A stretch of DNA of 64,000 nt from Tritrichomonas musculus (GCA_039105265.1 JAPFFF010000030.1:124001-188000), one strand, 5' to 3'. Positions 48,949 through 59,427 are shown, numbered from the stretch's first letter. Translations and numbers: made by a program. Notes: generated from the sequence alone by a model not told the origin.

Positions 48949-49643
48949 ATTATTCTGAATTTGATATCCTCGGACATTTGAACAGAAACGAACATTAAAA
49001 ACAGCAACTTCGACATGTGGACTTGCAGCATATCTTACTGGTGTTATTCCAAAGGTCACTTTTCATCAAATAGTTGTACCATATCATGGAACGGAAAATA
49101 GAGATAACTTAAATTTGGGTCTGTTCAGAACTACAAGGTTCTAAAATCTGTATAGTTAGATTTTGAGATTCAGGATCTAAACTGTTGAGGCAGTTTTCGT
49201 GTGATTAATCTTTTTGCCAAATTTTATTTATATCAATATATATATTTATTAGAATATAACATTTTATATAAATTGCTATATATTATATAAATTTCAATAC
49301 ATTTTTCAAAATTAAATAAGATAAATATACTTATTTCGGTAATTAAATATAATTATATTTGAATAAATTCTTTAGAAAATATTTGAATAATCTCTATCAA
49401 TTTATTTTGGAGAATGATGCCCACTTCTTTTTTTTCTGAGAATTTTATTTTAATTTTTGTAGAGGTATATCAACCAAGATCCTACAGATCAAATTGACTA
49501 AAACTTGGAAAATAGATTTAATATGAGTTCCTTAATTACTTTGCTCTTGATACAAATCATTCTGTCTGTTTGATTAAAAGTTATAATTCAATTTGATTAA
49601 AGCATTTCAAATTCTCAGAAAAAAGAATGAATTGAAATATAAT

Positions 49644-50176
49644 ATAGGTCAAATTAAAAGGTTAAATCCAAATTCTAGGTTAAAAAAAAAGGTTAAATTA
49701 TTTCAAATAAATTGAATTGTTATCTCAATTTTATTGCATTGAAATTGTGAATATATCTCAATTTATCTTTATTGAAAATAAATATAGGTCAAATAAAAAG
49801 GTTAAATCTAAATTCTAGGTTAAAAAAATGGTTAAATTATTTCAAATAAATTGAATTTTATCTCAATTTTATTGCATTGAAATTGTGAATATATCTCAAT
49901 TTATCTTTATTGAAAATAAATATAGGTCAAATAAAAAGGTTAAATCTAAATTCTAGGTTAAAAAAATGGTTAAATTATTTCAAATAAATTGAATTTTATC
50001 TCAATTTTATTGCATTGAAATTGTGAATATATCTCAATTTATCTTTATTGAAAATAAATATAGGTCAAATAAAAAGGTTAAATCTAAATTCTAGGTTAAA
50101 AAAATGGTTAAATTATTTCAAATAAATTGAATTTTTATCTCAATTTTATTGCATTGAAATTGTGAATATATCTCAA
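49644..50176. repeat. Tandem array, ~138-140-bp unit, nearly four copies
   Basis: Units begin ATAGGTCAAA at 49644, 49784, 49922 and 50060, so the spacing is 140, 138 and 138 bp. The fourth is cut short at the edge of the element starting at 50175. Copies two to four are almost identical; the first is more diverged. The unit has no coding frame. It lies within the family A element. Confidence 0.9.
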
Positions 50177-50313
50177 TAAAGTCCAATCCAAAAAGCTTGG
50201 GACAACTTTTTCAATATTCTTATCAAAAGTTGTCCCAAGCAAAATGGATGATTTTCAGAACCTCTCTGAAAAAAATTGAATGCTGTCCCAAGCTTTTTGG
50301 ATTGGACTTTATT
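50175..50313. mobile_element. ~135-bp MITE with AAAGTCCAATCC termini, TA-flanked
   Basis: AATAAAGTCCAATCCAAAAA at 50175 (arm continuing through GCTTGGGACA) is repeated exactly inverted up to 50313. With TA taken as the target duplication, the element is 50179-50309 or so, and the pattern fits the Tc1/mariner superfamily. An additional inverted copy of the inner arm, AAAAGTTGTCCCAAGC, lies at 50225-50240, so the left arm can also fold on an internal copy. It is non-coding. Confidence 0.8.
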
Positions 50314-50412
50314 AAATCAAGATATGAAATCTTATTTCAGGTATCCTGAAAGATCAATTGGTAGAAATAATGTTGCATACTAAACATCTATCAAATTATT
50401 AAAGATATCTCC

Positions 50413-50718
50413 TCATTGGTCCCATCGAAATGTCAGTCTTTGGTTTAACAACAATAGATCTCCATGTGAAGGTTCAACATTAAAAAATTTTGAATGAAAT
50501 TTATCTAATTCGCTTAGTTTTGTACGGCCAGCTGAAGTATCGAGGTCAATTTTTGAATCATTTTGATCTTCACTGTTTGAAAAGCATCGAATGGAATAAT
50601 GAATTTGCTGATCTGTTAGATTTGCTATTGTAAAAGTAAAGCGATTTGTTGCATGGATAAATGTATTTGGAAAAAAGATTTTTGTTGGTTCAAGGCGCAC
50701 TGAACTGCGCCTTTTCAT
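50413..50718 (-). pseudogene. 5' fragment of an ASH/MSP-domain (flagellar HYDIN/CFAP-like) gene
   Basis: The frame starts MKRRSSVRLEPTKIFFPN and continues NRFTFTIANLTDQQIHYSIR to EPSHGDLLLLNQRLTFRWDQ, then stops. LEPxxIxFPxT, FxFxIxN(L/T)xxxxIxYS and the later VEPxxGxLLxNQ are the strand pattern of Ig-like ASH/MSP domains found in tandem in axonemal proteins such as HYDIN and CFAP65. Only one domain of what is normally a very long protein remains, and the sequence beyond the stop shows no further domain. It lies inside two inverted-repeat elements next to a MITE. It could be a captured or insertion-truncated gene; a genuine 101-residue protein is less likely. Confidence 0.5.
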
Positions 50719-51508
50719 GAAGAATCAATGTAATTTTTACAATAAATAAACGAATCTAAAAATAAACTATTCAAATTAAAATTTCATTAGATTTTCATCA
50801 ATCCTTCTGTAATTATCATTGTATTGATGTTAAATATGCTATTATTATTATTATTGATGATAAATGATTATTCTGCTTTTTGAAGTTCAATTTGCTAATT
50901 TGCATTTGAAATTGAAATGACATCAATAAAAATAATCTAATTTTGAAAATGAAACAAAAATAGATCAATTTCAAAATTGAACTGATTTTTAATTAAATTT
51001 ATTAAATTTATAATTAGATATTCGAAATTAATTGATTTTAAAAAATTGAATAGTTTATCAGAATATCATTATAAAATATGAATATTTTTACTTGTAACAG
51101 AAAAACTTGATTAAATCATATGATTTTAGATTTTATATTTATTATAAAATAGAAATACAAAAGATTATATAAATTTGTCTGCTCATTTTTTTGCAATTAA
51201 TCGATCAATGTATATAAAAAATATTATTAATATTTATCAAAATATTTAAATCTTTTAAATTTAATAAAAATAAATATATTATAATTTTTTAAATAATTTG
51301 ATTTTTCGTTAAGATATACAAAAAAAAGATGATAACTTTTTGAGAACAACATTTTGGTTGATATACCTCTATTTTTGTGTGTAGAAACTCAAAAATAACG
51401 TATTTTTTTAAAATAAAACTTTTATTTTATTTTATTAAATAAAGACAATATTACATTTTTATCATTTTATCCGCTTTATCTTGACGATGTCCACTTTTTC
51501 TTGATACT

Positions 51509-51551
51509 TATCGCCAGAGGTTAAAGTCAATATTGATCTTACATCGTACAT

Positions 51552-51585
<34 letters not shown>

Positions 51586-52176
51586 GGTTTGTTAAGTCTC
51601 GATTTTCGATATCGACAAGTGATCCATTTTTCTGATATCAATATCAAATCAAAAATTTTATCTCTGATATCAATAACGAATAAAAGATCGATTAACGTAT
51701 TAAAATTTTGTAAACTTCACATATCAGTTGTAAAATTTAATAAAAGTTGATTCTTTTACATAATAAGTTAGAATATTTTTATTTTATGTCATTAAAATAC
51801 TATTTTTAATGGTTTTTTTCAGGTATTATTTTCGATTAATCAAGATTCGTTATCAAAATAATATTTTTTTTGTATCACATTTCATACTTGATAATCAAAT
51901 TCATCAATTAAAATTTCCAATCGATAGCATTTTATTATCGATTATCTGAGTTATAAAAAGTGCCAAACCTGATAATTGATATCAGAATAACATGCCTTAA
52001 AAAAAAGTTTGCACTGATTATGATTCAAATTCATTTAATGACATCAATTGATTTAAATTTATCAATTTCAAATTGGGGCCGGTTATGTATATGAATGGAT
52101 CAATTTTATATTCTATAGATTATAGAAATGTGATATGAAAAATGGATCAAATATATGAATTGAACATAATATTCAT
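51509..52176. other. AT-rich spacer right of the repeat nest
   Basis: It contains a homopolymer of about 30 A at about 51553 and simple AT sequence. The phrase TCATATG at 52173-52179 overlaps the next start codon and could be its initiator. Confidence 0.45.
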
Positions 52177-53517
52177 ATGAATGAAATATTATTTATGATT
52201 ATCTTTTTGTGGTGGTTTGGTATATCAAAGAACTTTTTCTTTCGTTATTTAACTACGTTACAAATAGAATTCTTTCTATTCCAAAATAGAAAACAATATA
52301 AATTATCAGATTTTGTAGGCAAAAAAAACCCAATAACAGCCGAAGCATTCCGATATTTGATTGATTTTGACAGACCAAACCTTTTATTAAATTATGAAAG
52401 TATAACACCAAGTAATGAAAATATTCAATATCATACTCTCCTTCCATTTCATTCAAATGGAATTTCAAAGAATTCATTAAATTTCCGCGAACTTATAAAT
52501 CTTAACCACACCAGTATCATGCATTTTACATCATTTCTTGACCACAAAGATGAATATGAAAATGATAAGAGTTTGTTTTTAATTCAGAGGATAAATGGTC
52601 ATTCAAGAAAATTAGAAGAAAAAATGAAAAAAAAATTTACACTTATATATTTAATAACAATATCAAAACCAACACATCAAATACTATATCAGATAAAAGT
52701 GTTATCGCATGAAGAAGTAGCATTTATCATTTTTTTTGACAACAAATCAGACCGAAAAAAATTCTATTCAATTTTGGCCAAAGAAAAAAACAACAATAAA
52801 TTCAAAAACGTTTACATTATTGACTCTCCGCGGTTTTCTGTTTCATGGGCGCAAATTACACAAGCATTGACTCAGGTCGTTTTGAATCTAGCCGCGATTA
52901 AATATTTCCCAAAATCTCTCTACATTTCGTTCCACAGCGAGTCGGACTATCCTATTGTTCCGAATAATTTTATTGTTCGATATTTGAAAGCTAATTATCC
53001 GAAGAATTACATGATAACTTTTGAAGACAGAAAAAAGAAAGCTTATAGGAAAGAAACTTTTTCAATTTATTTTAATCATCTTGCTAGTGATAAAATTTTA
53101 CATGTAATGTATAAACTTTTTCCGAAAAAAGTGATTCCAGCTGCTGAATGGAGATGTGGCTGGAACTGGTTCACAATTACTTTGAAGGACTCGAGGAAGA
53201 TGATGAAAAAAATGTTTGAAAGATTTGATATTATTGATACATTAGATTATGTTCGATATGCTGACGAAATTTTATTTAACACATTGGCTGCTGAGGCAAA
53301 TATTTCAATTACAAATCAGTATCTTAGACACATTAATTGGACAGGATGCGTTGCTCATCCGAATGTTTTTACAGAAAAGAGTTACGAGGAACTCGTCAGC
53401 CAAAAGTGTGCATTTTGGGCAAGGAAGTTTTCATTAGATAAAAGTTATAGATTAATGAAAATGTTGGACAAACATTTAAAAAAAAAATATTATATTAATA
53501 TGACAGATTTTTGTTAA
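52177..53517 (+). CDS. Core-2/I-branching beta-1,6-N-acetylglucosaminyltransferase-like (GT14), 446 aa
   Basis: An N-terminal hydrophobic segment (about 3-15) acts as signal anchor, giving a type II Golgi topology. The PF02485 hallmarks appear in order: FTLIYLITISKP (154-165), FIIFFDNKSDRKKF (183-196), NVYIIDSPRFSVSWA (211-225), SFHSESDYPI (251-260), AEWRCGWNWFTITLKDSRKM (323-342, possible catalytic Glu324), YADEILFNTLA (361-371), then HINWTG and a HPNVFTEKSYEELV segment. The family adds GlcNAc in beta-1,6 linkage to make branches on O-glycans or poly-N-acetyllactosamine; related members transfer xylose. Poly-LacNAc is reported in trichomonad lipoglycan, so surface-glycan branching is a sensible guess. 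A hairpin, AGTCTAG-AGT-CTAGACT, sits at 53528-53544 just after the TAAA stop. A paralogue begins at 63323. Confidence 0.85.
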   Translation: MNEILFMIIFLWWFGISKNFFFRYLTTLQIEFFLFQNRKQYKLSDFVGKKNPITAEAFRYLIDFDRPNLLLNYESITPSNENIQYHTLLPFHSNGISKNSLNFRELINLNHTSIMHFTSFLDHKDEYENDKSLFLIQRINGHSRKLEEKMKKKFTLIYLITISKPTHQILYQIKVLSHEEVAFIIFFDNKSDRKKFYSILAKEKNNNKFKNVYIIDSPRFSVSWAQITQALTQVVLNLAAIKYFPKSLYISFHSESDYPIVPNNFIVRYLKANYPKNYMITFEDRKKKAYRKETFSIYFNHLASDKILHVMYKLFPKKVIPAAEWRCGWNWFTITLKDSRKMMKKMFERFDIIDTLDYVRYADEILFNTLAAEANISITNQYLRHINWTGCVAHPNVFTEKSYEELVSQKCAFWARKFSLDKSYRLMKMLDKHLKKKYYINMTDFC

Positions 53518-54052
53518 AATTGTTTTTAGTCTAGAGTCTAGACTATTATTTGTTTTGTTTTATTACCTCAATAAAAAAAAAATTGATTGTTTAATCATTT
53601 TTTTCATTTTTTTTTTTTTTTTTTTTCAAGTTAAAAATAGAGAATGTGATTTTCTTTTTTATGGCAACATGATTGAAATGATACTTTTTTTCTGAATGTA
53701 TTTAGATATTAATATTCAATCGATATTTCACATCAGATCGCAGCACCTTTACTTAATTCAGTCTTTTAATTTTTTAAATATCGCAACCTCAGAATTTCTC
53801 TACATATAATATTATTTTTTCAAAATGAGGGATCTTATTATAATCATAAGCAAAGGGAAATGCTCATATAGTGCAGACTAATATAGTTCTTGATTTTTAA
53901 TAATAATAGTAAAATAAAATAAAATAAAAATATTGCAGGGAAGTCTTTGTTTAAAATTGAGAATTGATACCTATAGATTTAGTTTACATTATAGAAGACG
54001 TTTAAAATAGCAAATTGAAAAAGTCAATTAAAATTGACCTTATTTCGGAAAA
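53518..54052. other. AT-rich intergenic spacer
   Basis: Poly(T) tract near 53612 and AT-rich sequence; no gene seen. Confidence 0.5.
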
Positions 54053-54960
54053 TCAAATATTTATTTGACTAGGATCAGCATCACCGAGCAGCTTGAAGTT
54101 ACCGCTTTCGATACTCTCGACAATGTCAGAGAAAGAAAGCCTGTTTGCTGTATCACTGTCCATGCACATGCTGATCAGATCACGCTAGAAATCGTTGATT
54201 TCAGCAATCTTTCCTCCCTTCACATCTTTTTCACTGACTGCTGCCATCTCTCCGCAGCACAACACAAAGATGGCAAGTGCTCCGAAAGAGAAGAAGTCAG
54301 CTTTTCCGTCCTCCCCTTCATCATTATGGAGTACTTCAGGCACAACAAATTGGCAAGGAACATCAGCGGTTATTTGGCCTAAACCGCACAAATAGGTCAA
54401 TCCAAAATTCAACAGTTTAGCGGGCTTTTCGTCAATGAGAAGGGCACAGCTAGGACAAAGTCGTTTGTGTACAATGCCAAACGAATAAAGAAAACATTAA
54501 CCTTTCGAGTCCCTCCGGTATGATGGAATAAACTCCAATAACAATGTGGCACTATGAGAGCCGTCGCCGAAAGAAAAGCTGAGAATTTGGTCGACACCTA
54601 GGTGCTCGATTTTTGCAACTGACTCAACATCTTTGATAAAGGCATTCAATTTTTTAATATCATAATTGATCACTTCATTGCTATTATAATCTTTTTTTGT
54701 GATAAAGATTGAATGATGTAGTTTTTTGGCCACTTTTTCTTTGATTGAGAACTTGCCAATATGGTGAACTTCAATCTTATTGAATTCGCCAATCTTGTCA
54801 ATTGATAAAACTTTTTGGGTTGCAAGGTATGATGGAATCAACTACTTCGCATCATCTTCCATGTGGATCTTCTGGAGTGTTACTGTGTGCAGCTTCTTTG
54901 TAAAACAGTTCACTTTTTCAGAGAGCTACTTTTTTTGATTCAATAAATCTTTCAATTTCT
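54053..54960 (-). pseudogene. Trichomonad-type protein kinase pseudogene
   Basis: The minus strand preserves the C-terminal half of a kinase-like protein in several frames: HHIGKFSIKEKVAKKLHHSI (strand 2-3 area), ILSFSFGDGSHSATLLLEFI (hinge), VVPEVLHNDEGEDGKADFFS then FGALAIFVLCCGE (APE and the F helix), and at the end DLISMCMDSDTANRLSFSDI and NFKLLGDADPSQINI. This matches trichomonad kinase-like proteins of the KADVFSFG type. The catalytic-loop region is not recoverable, and at least one stop and several frame changes interrupt the gene. It is GC-richer than its neighbours, like the other repetitive-family genes here. It lies between two glycosyltransferase genes and seems unrelated to them. 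Confidence 0.65.
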
Positions 54961-55449
54961 TTCAAATTTTTGAATGATGAATTCAATTTTTTGAAAGAAA
55001 ACAATAATAAATTATTTTCAAAAAGTGAAGGTCAATTGCTTTGCAATTATTTGTAATAATTAATAATCATTCAATTATATTTTTTCCACATATGATATAA
55101 CAATTTCAAAGATACAATTCTGCAATTGTATAAATTTCATTCTTCTTACTTTAAAAGAAATGATAATTAATGAGCATTTAATTGACAAAAAGTGGAAACA
55201 GAGAAATCTTTTAATTTTAAATTGAAACACCATTTTTAAAAATAATAAAGTATAAAACAATATTTATAGATATATCTTTTTTATAAACTTCATTTATCAA
55301 TTGATTTTGATAAAAAAATCGTTTTTTTTTTATCTCATTTAAAAAGCTTCTTAAAACATTCTAAAAATAATCTTCTATCCTCCTCTATTTCTAGCTGATT
55401 TCGGCGCAGAGGTTGATTTTTACATCCATAAATAAATACATAATATATT
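54961..55449. other. AT-rich intergenic spacer
   Basis: Nothing recognisable. Confidence 0.5.
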
Positions 55450-56409
55450 TTAAACATCAATTTTTTTGATTTCAGAATCAACCCAATTCTTTATAGAATA
55501 AATTTTTTGTAACGCATCATAAACATCAGTCACATTTTGGATTACTTTCATATTTTTAATATCAGAACGTCTTTTAATTTTATAGATTTCTTGCGATTTA
55601 TCTTTTAAATGATAAAAAACAGCATTCCTCTCTTCGTAAAGTTGAAATGGTTTCCTTCTTAATTTGTACATTGATGCAAATTCTACATTATAACGATAAG
55701 GAATGATATACTTCATTTCTTTAGTATGACAATGTGTATGCCAATTATCATCGATATAGCATTCTTTTTGATTAGCACATTCCCAAAGTTTTGTCGGTTG
55801 TTTTCTTAAATTTTCAAGATTGTAAAAAATGACTCCAGAATTCACCCAACCGCCACCAAATTGAATTCTCTCTGTAACACCAATTGTTTTATTTGTCATA
55901 TCCATTAACCAAAGAAAATCAAGTGGGGCTGCATTAACTGTGTCTGTGTCTAAATATAGAATTTTTTTTACTTCAGGCAAAATATCACACAAAAAAAGTT
56001 TAACTATAATTATATTTGGCCACCTGCATGTCATGTTCGCATATGTTGGAATATATGTATGCTTTGGTTTATAATGCCTTATATACAATTTTGATCCTGA
56101 TGGAAGAAAATGGTAGAATATTTTGGTATTCAATGTTTCATTCGGTGGTAAAATAAAATAATAATGAAAGTTCTGACCAGGATTCGTTTTTATAATTGAA
56201 CAAAAACTTATTAAAACTCGATATGAAAACTTTTTATTGAAAATCCAACAGATGTTCTTTGAACGATCTTTATATAATTGAATTTGAAATTTGCTTAAAA
56301 TTAAAATCTGATATTTATAATAACAAATGAATGATTTTTTTAAAAGAAAATTTAAGAATACAATAAGCGCAACAAGGAAAATCAGTTGATGATGAGTCTT
56401 TTCAAACAT
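55450..56409 (-). CDS. Glycosyltransferase family 8-like protein (319 aa)
   Basis: An N-terminal signal anchor (about 8-32) is followed by a GT-A fold. The metal-binding motif is YLDTDTV (Asp154-Thr-Asp156), preceded by the usual helix and strand KLFLCDILPEVKKILYLD. NSGVIFYNLENLRK (190-203) is the GT8 acceptor-side signature and VFYHLK (about 265-270) the C-terminal His motif, reduced compared with HxxGxxKPW. GT8 enzymes are retaining glucosyl-, galactosyl- or xylosyltransferases, including glycogenin and bacterial LPS galactosyltransferases; the donor cannot be told from sequence. It is divergent from the gene at 56657, with 247 bp between the two ATGs. CCTTTAGG lies 16 bp before the ATG. 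AT-rich; the stop is TAAA. Confidence 0.85.
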   Translation of the reverse strand: MFEKTHHQLIFLVALIVFLNFLLKKSFICYYKYQILILSKFQIQLYKDRSKNICWIFNKKFSYRVLISFCSIIKTNPGQNFHYYFILPPNETLNTKIFYHFLPSGSKLYIRHYKPKHTYIPTYANMTCRWPNIIIVKLFLCDILPEVKKILYLDTDTVNAAPLDFLWLMDMTNKTIGVTERIQFGGGWVNSGVIFYNLENLRKQPTKLWECANQKECYIDDNWHTHCHTKEMKYIIPYRYNVEFASMYKLRRKPFQLYEERNAVFYHLKDKSQEIYKIKRRSDIKNMKVIQNVTDVYDALQKIYSIKNWVDSEIKKIDV

Positions 56410-56656
56410 AAATAAATTAACCTAAAGGTCAAACCATTTTCACAAAATTTTTTTAATTCTCCGAATATTTTTAAAAACTTAAACATAATAAATTTTATTT
56501 TTTTAGTATGCAACAATTTATTTAAAATGTATATTTTATACAAATTTTGTTGTTTTCTCTTAAAAAAAAAAGATAAAACTAGTTTTATATTTGATTGATC
56601 ATTCAAATTTAAAATAAAAAGTTCAAAAAAAAAGACCTTGACGATTATAATTATTA

Positions 56657-57787
56657 ATGGAATTCCTTTTAATATTTGTTTTTTTGTACCACTTTCATTT
56701 TATATCATCAGATAGCTATTTGCTTGATTTTTTATTTTCAATTTATACAGTTAATCACAAAACCAGTACCGGCTTAGTTGCTGCTTCAAATCATCCTCAT
56801 TTTCTTGGATATGATGCTTACAAGTATAGTATTTGCCAAGTAAAACGAAAAACATATAGTACATCTCATGATTTATGCATTGTACCAATTTTTGGAAGTG
56901 GAAAATTATTTAATTTTAATCTTAATCTTTTTTCAGTCAGAAAAAGCGGATGTGCAGCAACTATTATACTTCTAAATGATAATTCCTCAATTTTAACTCA
57001 AGAATCAAGACAACTAATATCTTTATTTGATATCAAAGTAATCAAAGGAATTTGTAGAGATGAAAAACTATTAAGACATTTTGATTTTTTCCGAGACAAG
57101 TTTTTATATTATGTTTTACGCTACTTTCAAATGCAAATGGATGACAATCCTAAAATTATATATAACCGTGTTTTTTTTTATGACGGTTTTGATGTTTATT
57201 TTGAAAAAGATCCATTTCGATATTTCTCAGATGCAGATACAGTTTACTTTTTCCAAGAAGCAGAACTGCATATTCGTGATAATCCATTTAATAGCTATGG
57301 CGTTTACAGTTGTTTTGACTGGAAAGGACTTAGAAAAATCCGAAATTACCCAATTATTTGTAGCGGAACAATGGCAGCTGGCTCAGTTTCAGCTTTTCTC
57401 AAATTTTTTGATTATTTTGTTCATGCAAAATTTTTCTCAACAGAAAAGTGCGCTTTCGATCAAGGAGCCCTCAATTATGTTATACATGCTGGAGTACTCA
57501 AAAAGAATGGCATTAAATATCATGTTTTTCCACCAGATGGACCAGTTGCTACTTGCAAGATTGGTCCAGTTATGAATGGCACAAAATTTTGTGGAGAAAG
57601 CAATTATACTTTTCTGCAATCACAAAATAGTATGCATGAATATGAAGTTCTTCATCAATATACTAAGCTCCCATTTATAAATTCAGAATATATCAGAAAG
57701 ACCTTTTACAAAGAATACATTTTAGACCATATAAAAAAAGATGCTATTCTAAAAGTTAAAGAAATAGTGACCTTTATATTGTACTAA
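56657..57787 (+). CDS. DXD-type glycosyltransferase-like protein, family unassigned (376 aa)
   Basis: MEFLLIFVFLYHFHFISSDS looks like a cleavable signal peptide or short anchor. The fold signals are of a GT-A enzyme: VFFYDGFDVYFEKDPF (Asp176-Gly-Phe-Asp179, a DXD-like metal site), then IICSGTMAAG (the NSG equivalent) and AFDQGALNYVIHAG (Asp268-Gln269). The order DxD, SG, DQ is shared with nucleotide-diphospho-sugar transferases and GT8-like or DUF288-like proteins, but I cannot fix the family. Many cysteines (about ten) suggest a disulfide-bonded lumenal domain. It probably works in the secretory pathway with its neighbours. The stop is TAAG. Confidence 0.7.
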   Translation: MEFLLIFVFLYHFHFISSDSYLLDFLFSIYTVNHKTSTGLVAASNHPHFLGYDAYKYSICQVKRKTYSTSHDLCIVPIFGSGKLFNFNLNLFSVRKSGCAATIILLNDNSSILTQESRQLISLFDIKVIKGICRDEKLLRHFDFFRDKFLYYVLRYFQMQMDDNPKIIYNRVFFYDGFDVYFEKDPFRYFSDADTVYFFQEAELHIRDNPFNSYGVYSCFDWKGLRKIRNYPIICSGTMAAGSVSAFLKFFDYFVHAKFFSTEKCAFDQGALNYVIHAGVLKKNGIKYHVFPPDGPVATCKIGPVMNGTKFCGESNYTFLQSQNSMHEYEVLHQYTKLPFINSEYIRKTFYKEYILDHIKKDAILKVKEIVTFILY

Positions 57788-57802
57788 GATTGGCTATCAC
57801 CA

Positions 57803-57990
57803 TTTACTGTGTGATAAGTTGTCAGATGTTTAGAAGTGCTAAATTAGTTGTAAAATATATATATTTTTATATTTGTCATAAATATTTGTCATTTTTTAAT
57901 GTGATAAGTTGTCAAATGTATTAAAAATAAATATATAATAGCTCCCATAAATATTTGTCATTTTTAATGTGATAAAATAGTTGTAAGTTA
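57803..57990. repeat. Short direct repeats, GTGATAAGTTGTCA / TAAATATTTGTCATTTT
   Basis: TGTGATAAGTTGTCA occurs at about 57811 and 57899, and TAAATATTTGTCATTTT with following AATGTGATAA at about 57881 and 57951. The units interleave, suggesting slippage or unequal exchange. Non-coding. Confidence 0.6.
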
Positions 57991-58026
57991 ATATAAATTT
58001 GAGTAAATTCAGGTTAATCATAAATT

Positions 58027-58660
58027 AAGGACGAATTCAGATCTAAAACTTTTTGAATAATATTTCAATTTTTTTTCTTAAATTTTTGAAAGAGCCTTTC
58101 AAATCATTTTTAGCTTTTTATACATATTTTGGGGAAATATGTAAAATATTTGGAATTTTAATTTTATACCGAAATCATTAAATTTTATGATAAAAAAATT
58201 TTAAGATATATGCTAAAATTCGGATGTAAATGTTAAGCAATGTTTATTAATTTTTTAAAAAATTAATTGACAAACAATAAGAATATCATGTGTAAACCAA
58301 AATTAATATGATTAATAATAACAAATGCATTCTTATATTGAGATAATTTGCCTTTAAGGATGAACTCGGATTTCAAACTTTTTGAATACTAATTCAATTT
58401 TTTCCTTTCAATTTTTGATAAGTCTAATAAAAAAATGATTTGTTTTATTGCATTCTAATAATCCTTTTCTTTTCATGTTTTGGGAATATATAGGAAATAT
58501 TCTGAATTTTATTTTTATGCAAAGACCATTTACAATTATGAAAAAAAAAATTATTGATAATATGCAATATTTGGATGACCATATTAAGCAATGTTTACTT
58601 AAAACAAATTCGAATAATAATAATATTATCATGTGTGAACAAAATATACCACACTTGATT
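58027..58660 (+). repeat. Two diverged direct copies of a ~300-bp unit (offset ~329 bp)
   Basis: Sequence from 58027 (AAGGACGAATTCAGATCTAA) is repeated from 58356 (AAGGATGAACTCGGATTTCA). Further matched phrases appear in the same order: ACTTTTTGAAT, CATrTTTTGGGgAATAT, TATTyTGAATTTT, and TTAAGCAATGTTTA. Identity looks like roughly 70 percent, so the duplication is old. A 77-codon frame in the second copy is not preserved in the first and is probably chance. Confidence 0.6.
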
Positions 58661-59427
58661 TTAAATATTGTGCTTAAATAGAGTTTTATTCTCATTTTTT
58701 TAGGCTCAGCAGCCAACAAAAACTTTTTATCTAGTGGAAGCTGTGAAGTGAAAATTTCTGTATAGAAACTTCTGTATATTTTACGTAGGAATGTTCTATT
58801 CAATTTTAGTAATTTTGAATATATTTCTTAAAAAACGTGGTTGAATAAGGTAGACTCGTGAAAAAACTTGGATGACCTCCTATGAAAGGTTTTATAAAAA
58901 GATTTAACTGTAAATATCTTTTTTTTCGATAATAAAATGCATTGACATATATGATACTTGGCTTTATTTCTTGAGGAAAAATAAATGTATCTGATAATTT
59001 GGAAAAAAGTTGTTTTTTATAAATGTCTTGGTAATAACATCATATAAAAGTGTAAAATCGTGACTAGTTGCTGTTTTGTAATGTTCAATAAAATAAAAAC
59101 AAGAAAAAAGATAAAATAATTTTTGTTCATAAAATTATAAATAAACGTTCTTTTTATGATTGAATCATTCAAAAGTTATTATAAAAGATTTTGTTAATTG
59201 AAATTTGAGAGATAATGATAATAAGAGTGAAAACTTTGGTAAACAAAAATATTTATCAATATAAATGTTTTTCTCAATATTTATCTATTACACTTGTTCA
59301 TTATTTGTTTTAATAATAATTTTTAATTTAATATTTAATTATATAAGCATTTAACTGGTTTATATTGGAAACAAAAATTCTATGCTTTATTTGAAAAAAA
59401 TTAAAAAATAAAAATATATTTTTCTTC

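Larger units (their letters stand above)
49460..51371. mobile_element. Inverted-repeat-bounded element (~1.9 kb), TIR family A, inside the outer shell
   Basis: TAGAGGTATATCAACCAA at 49460-49477 is matched perfectly in inverted orientation at 51354-51371. The same end with two transitions bounds the short element at 1628-1902. The right end continues AAAATGTTGTTCTCAAAAAG, recalling the subterminal AAAATTTTTATCACCAAAAG of that element. No transposase is seen; the inside holds a tandem array, a smaller MITE and a flagellar-type gene fragment. Confidence 0.55.
48587..51508. mobile_element. Inverted-repeat-bounded element (~2.9 kb), TIR family B, outer shell of a nest
   Basis: AGTATCAAGAAAAAGTGGAC at 48587 begins a 35-bp arm (to 48621). 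It is repeated inverted at 51474-51508 with a single mismatch, which is far beyond chance even in AT-rich DNA. The interior lacks a transposase frame and instead holds a duplicated leader, a tandem array, two further inverted-repeat elements and a host gene fragment. It may be a non-autonomous Tc1/mariner-like element enlarged by insertions, or two separate solo ends. No clear target duplication is visible. Confidence 0.55.

Noticed and set aside
49644-50176. CRISPR-like array
   Set aside because: Units are contiguous 138-140-bp tandem copies without spacers, in a eukaryotic genome.
50413-50718. Intact small flagellar protein gene
   Set aside because: A single Ig-like domain ending abruptly next to mobile elements fits a fragment better; family members are normally far longer.
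58408-58803. 131-codon minus-strand frame with hydrophobic stretches
   Set aside because: It is not preserved in the parallel repeat copy at 58027 and has spacer-like composition.
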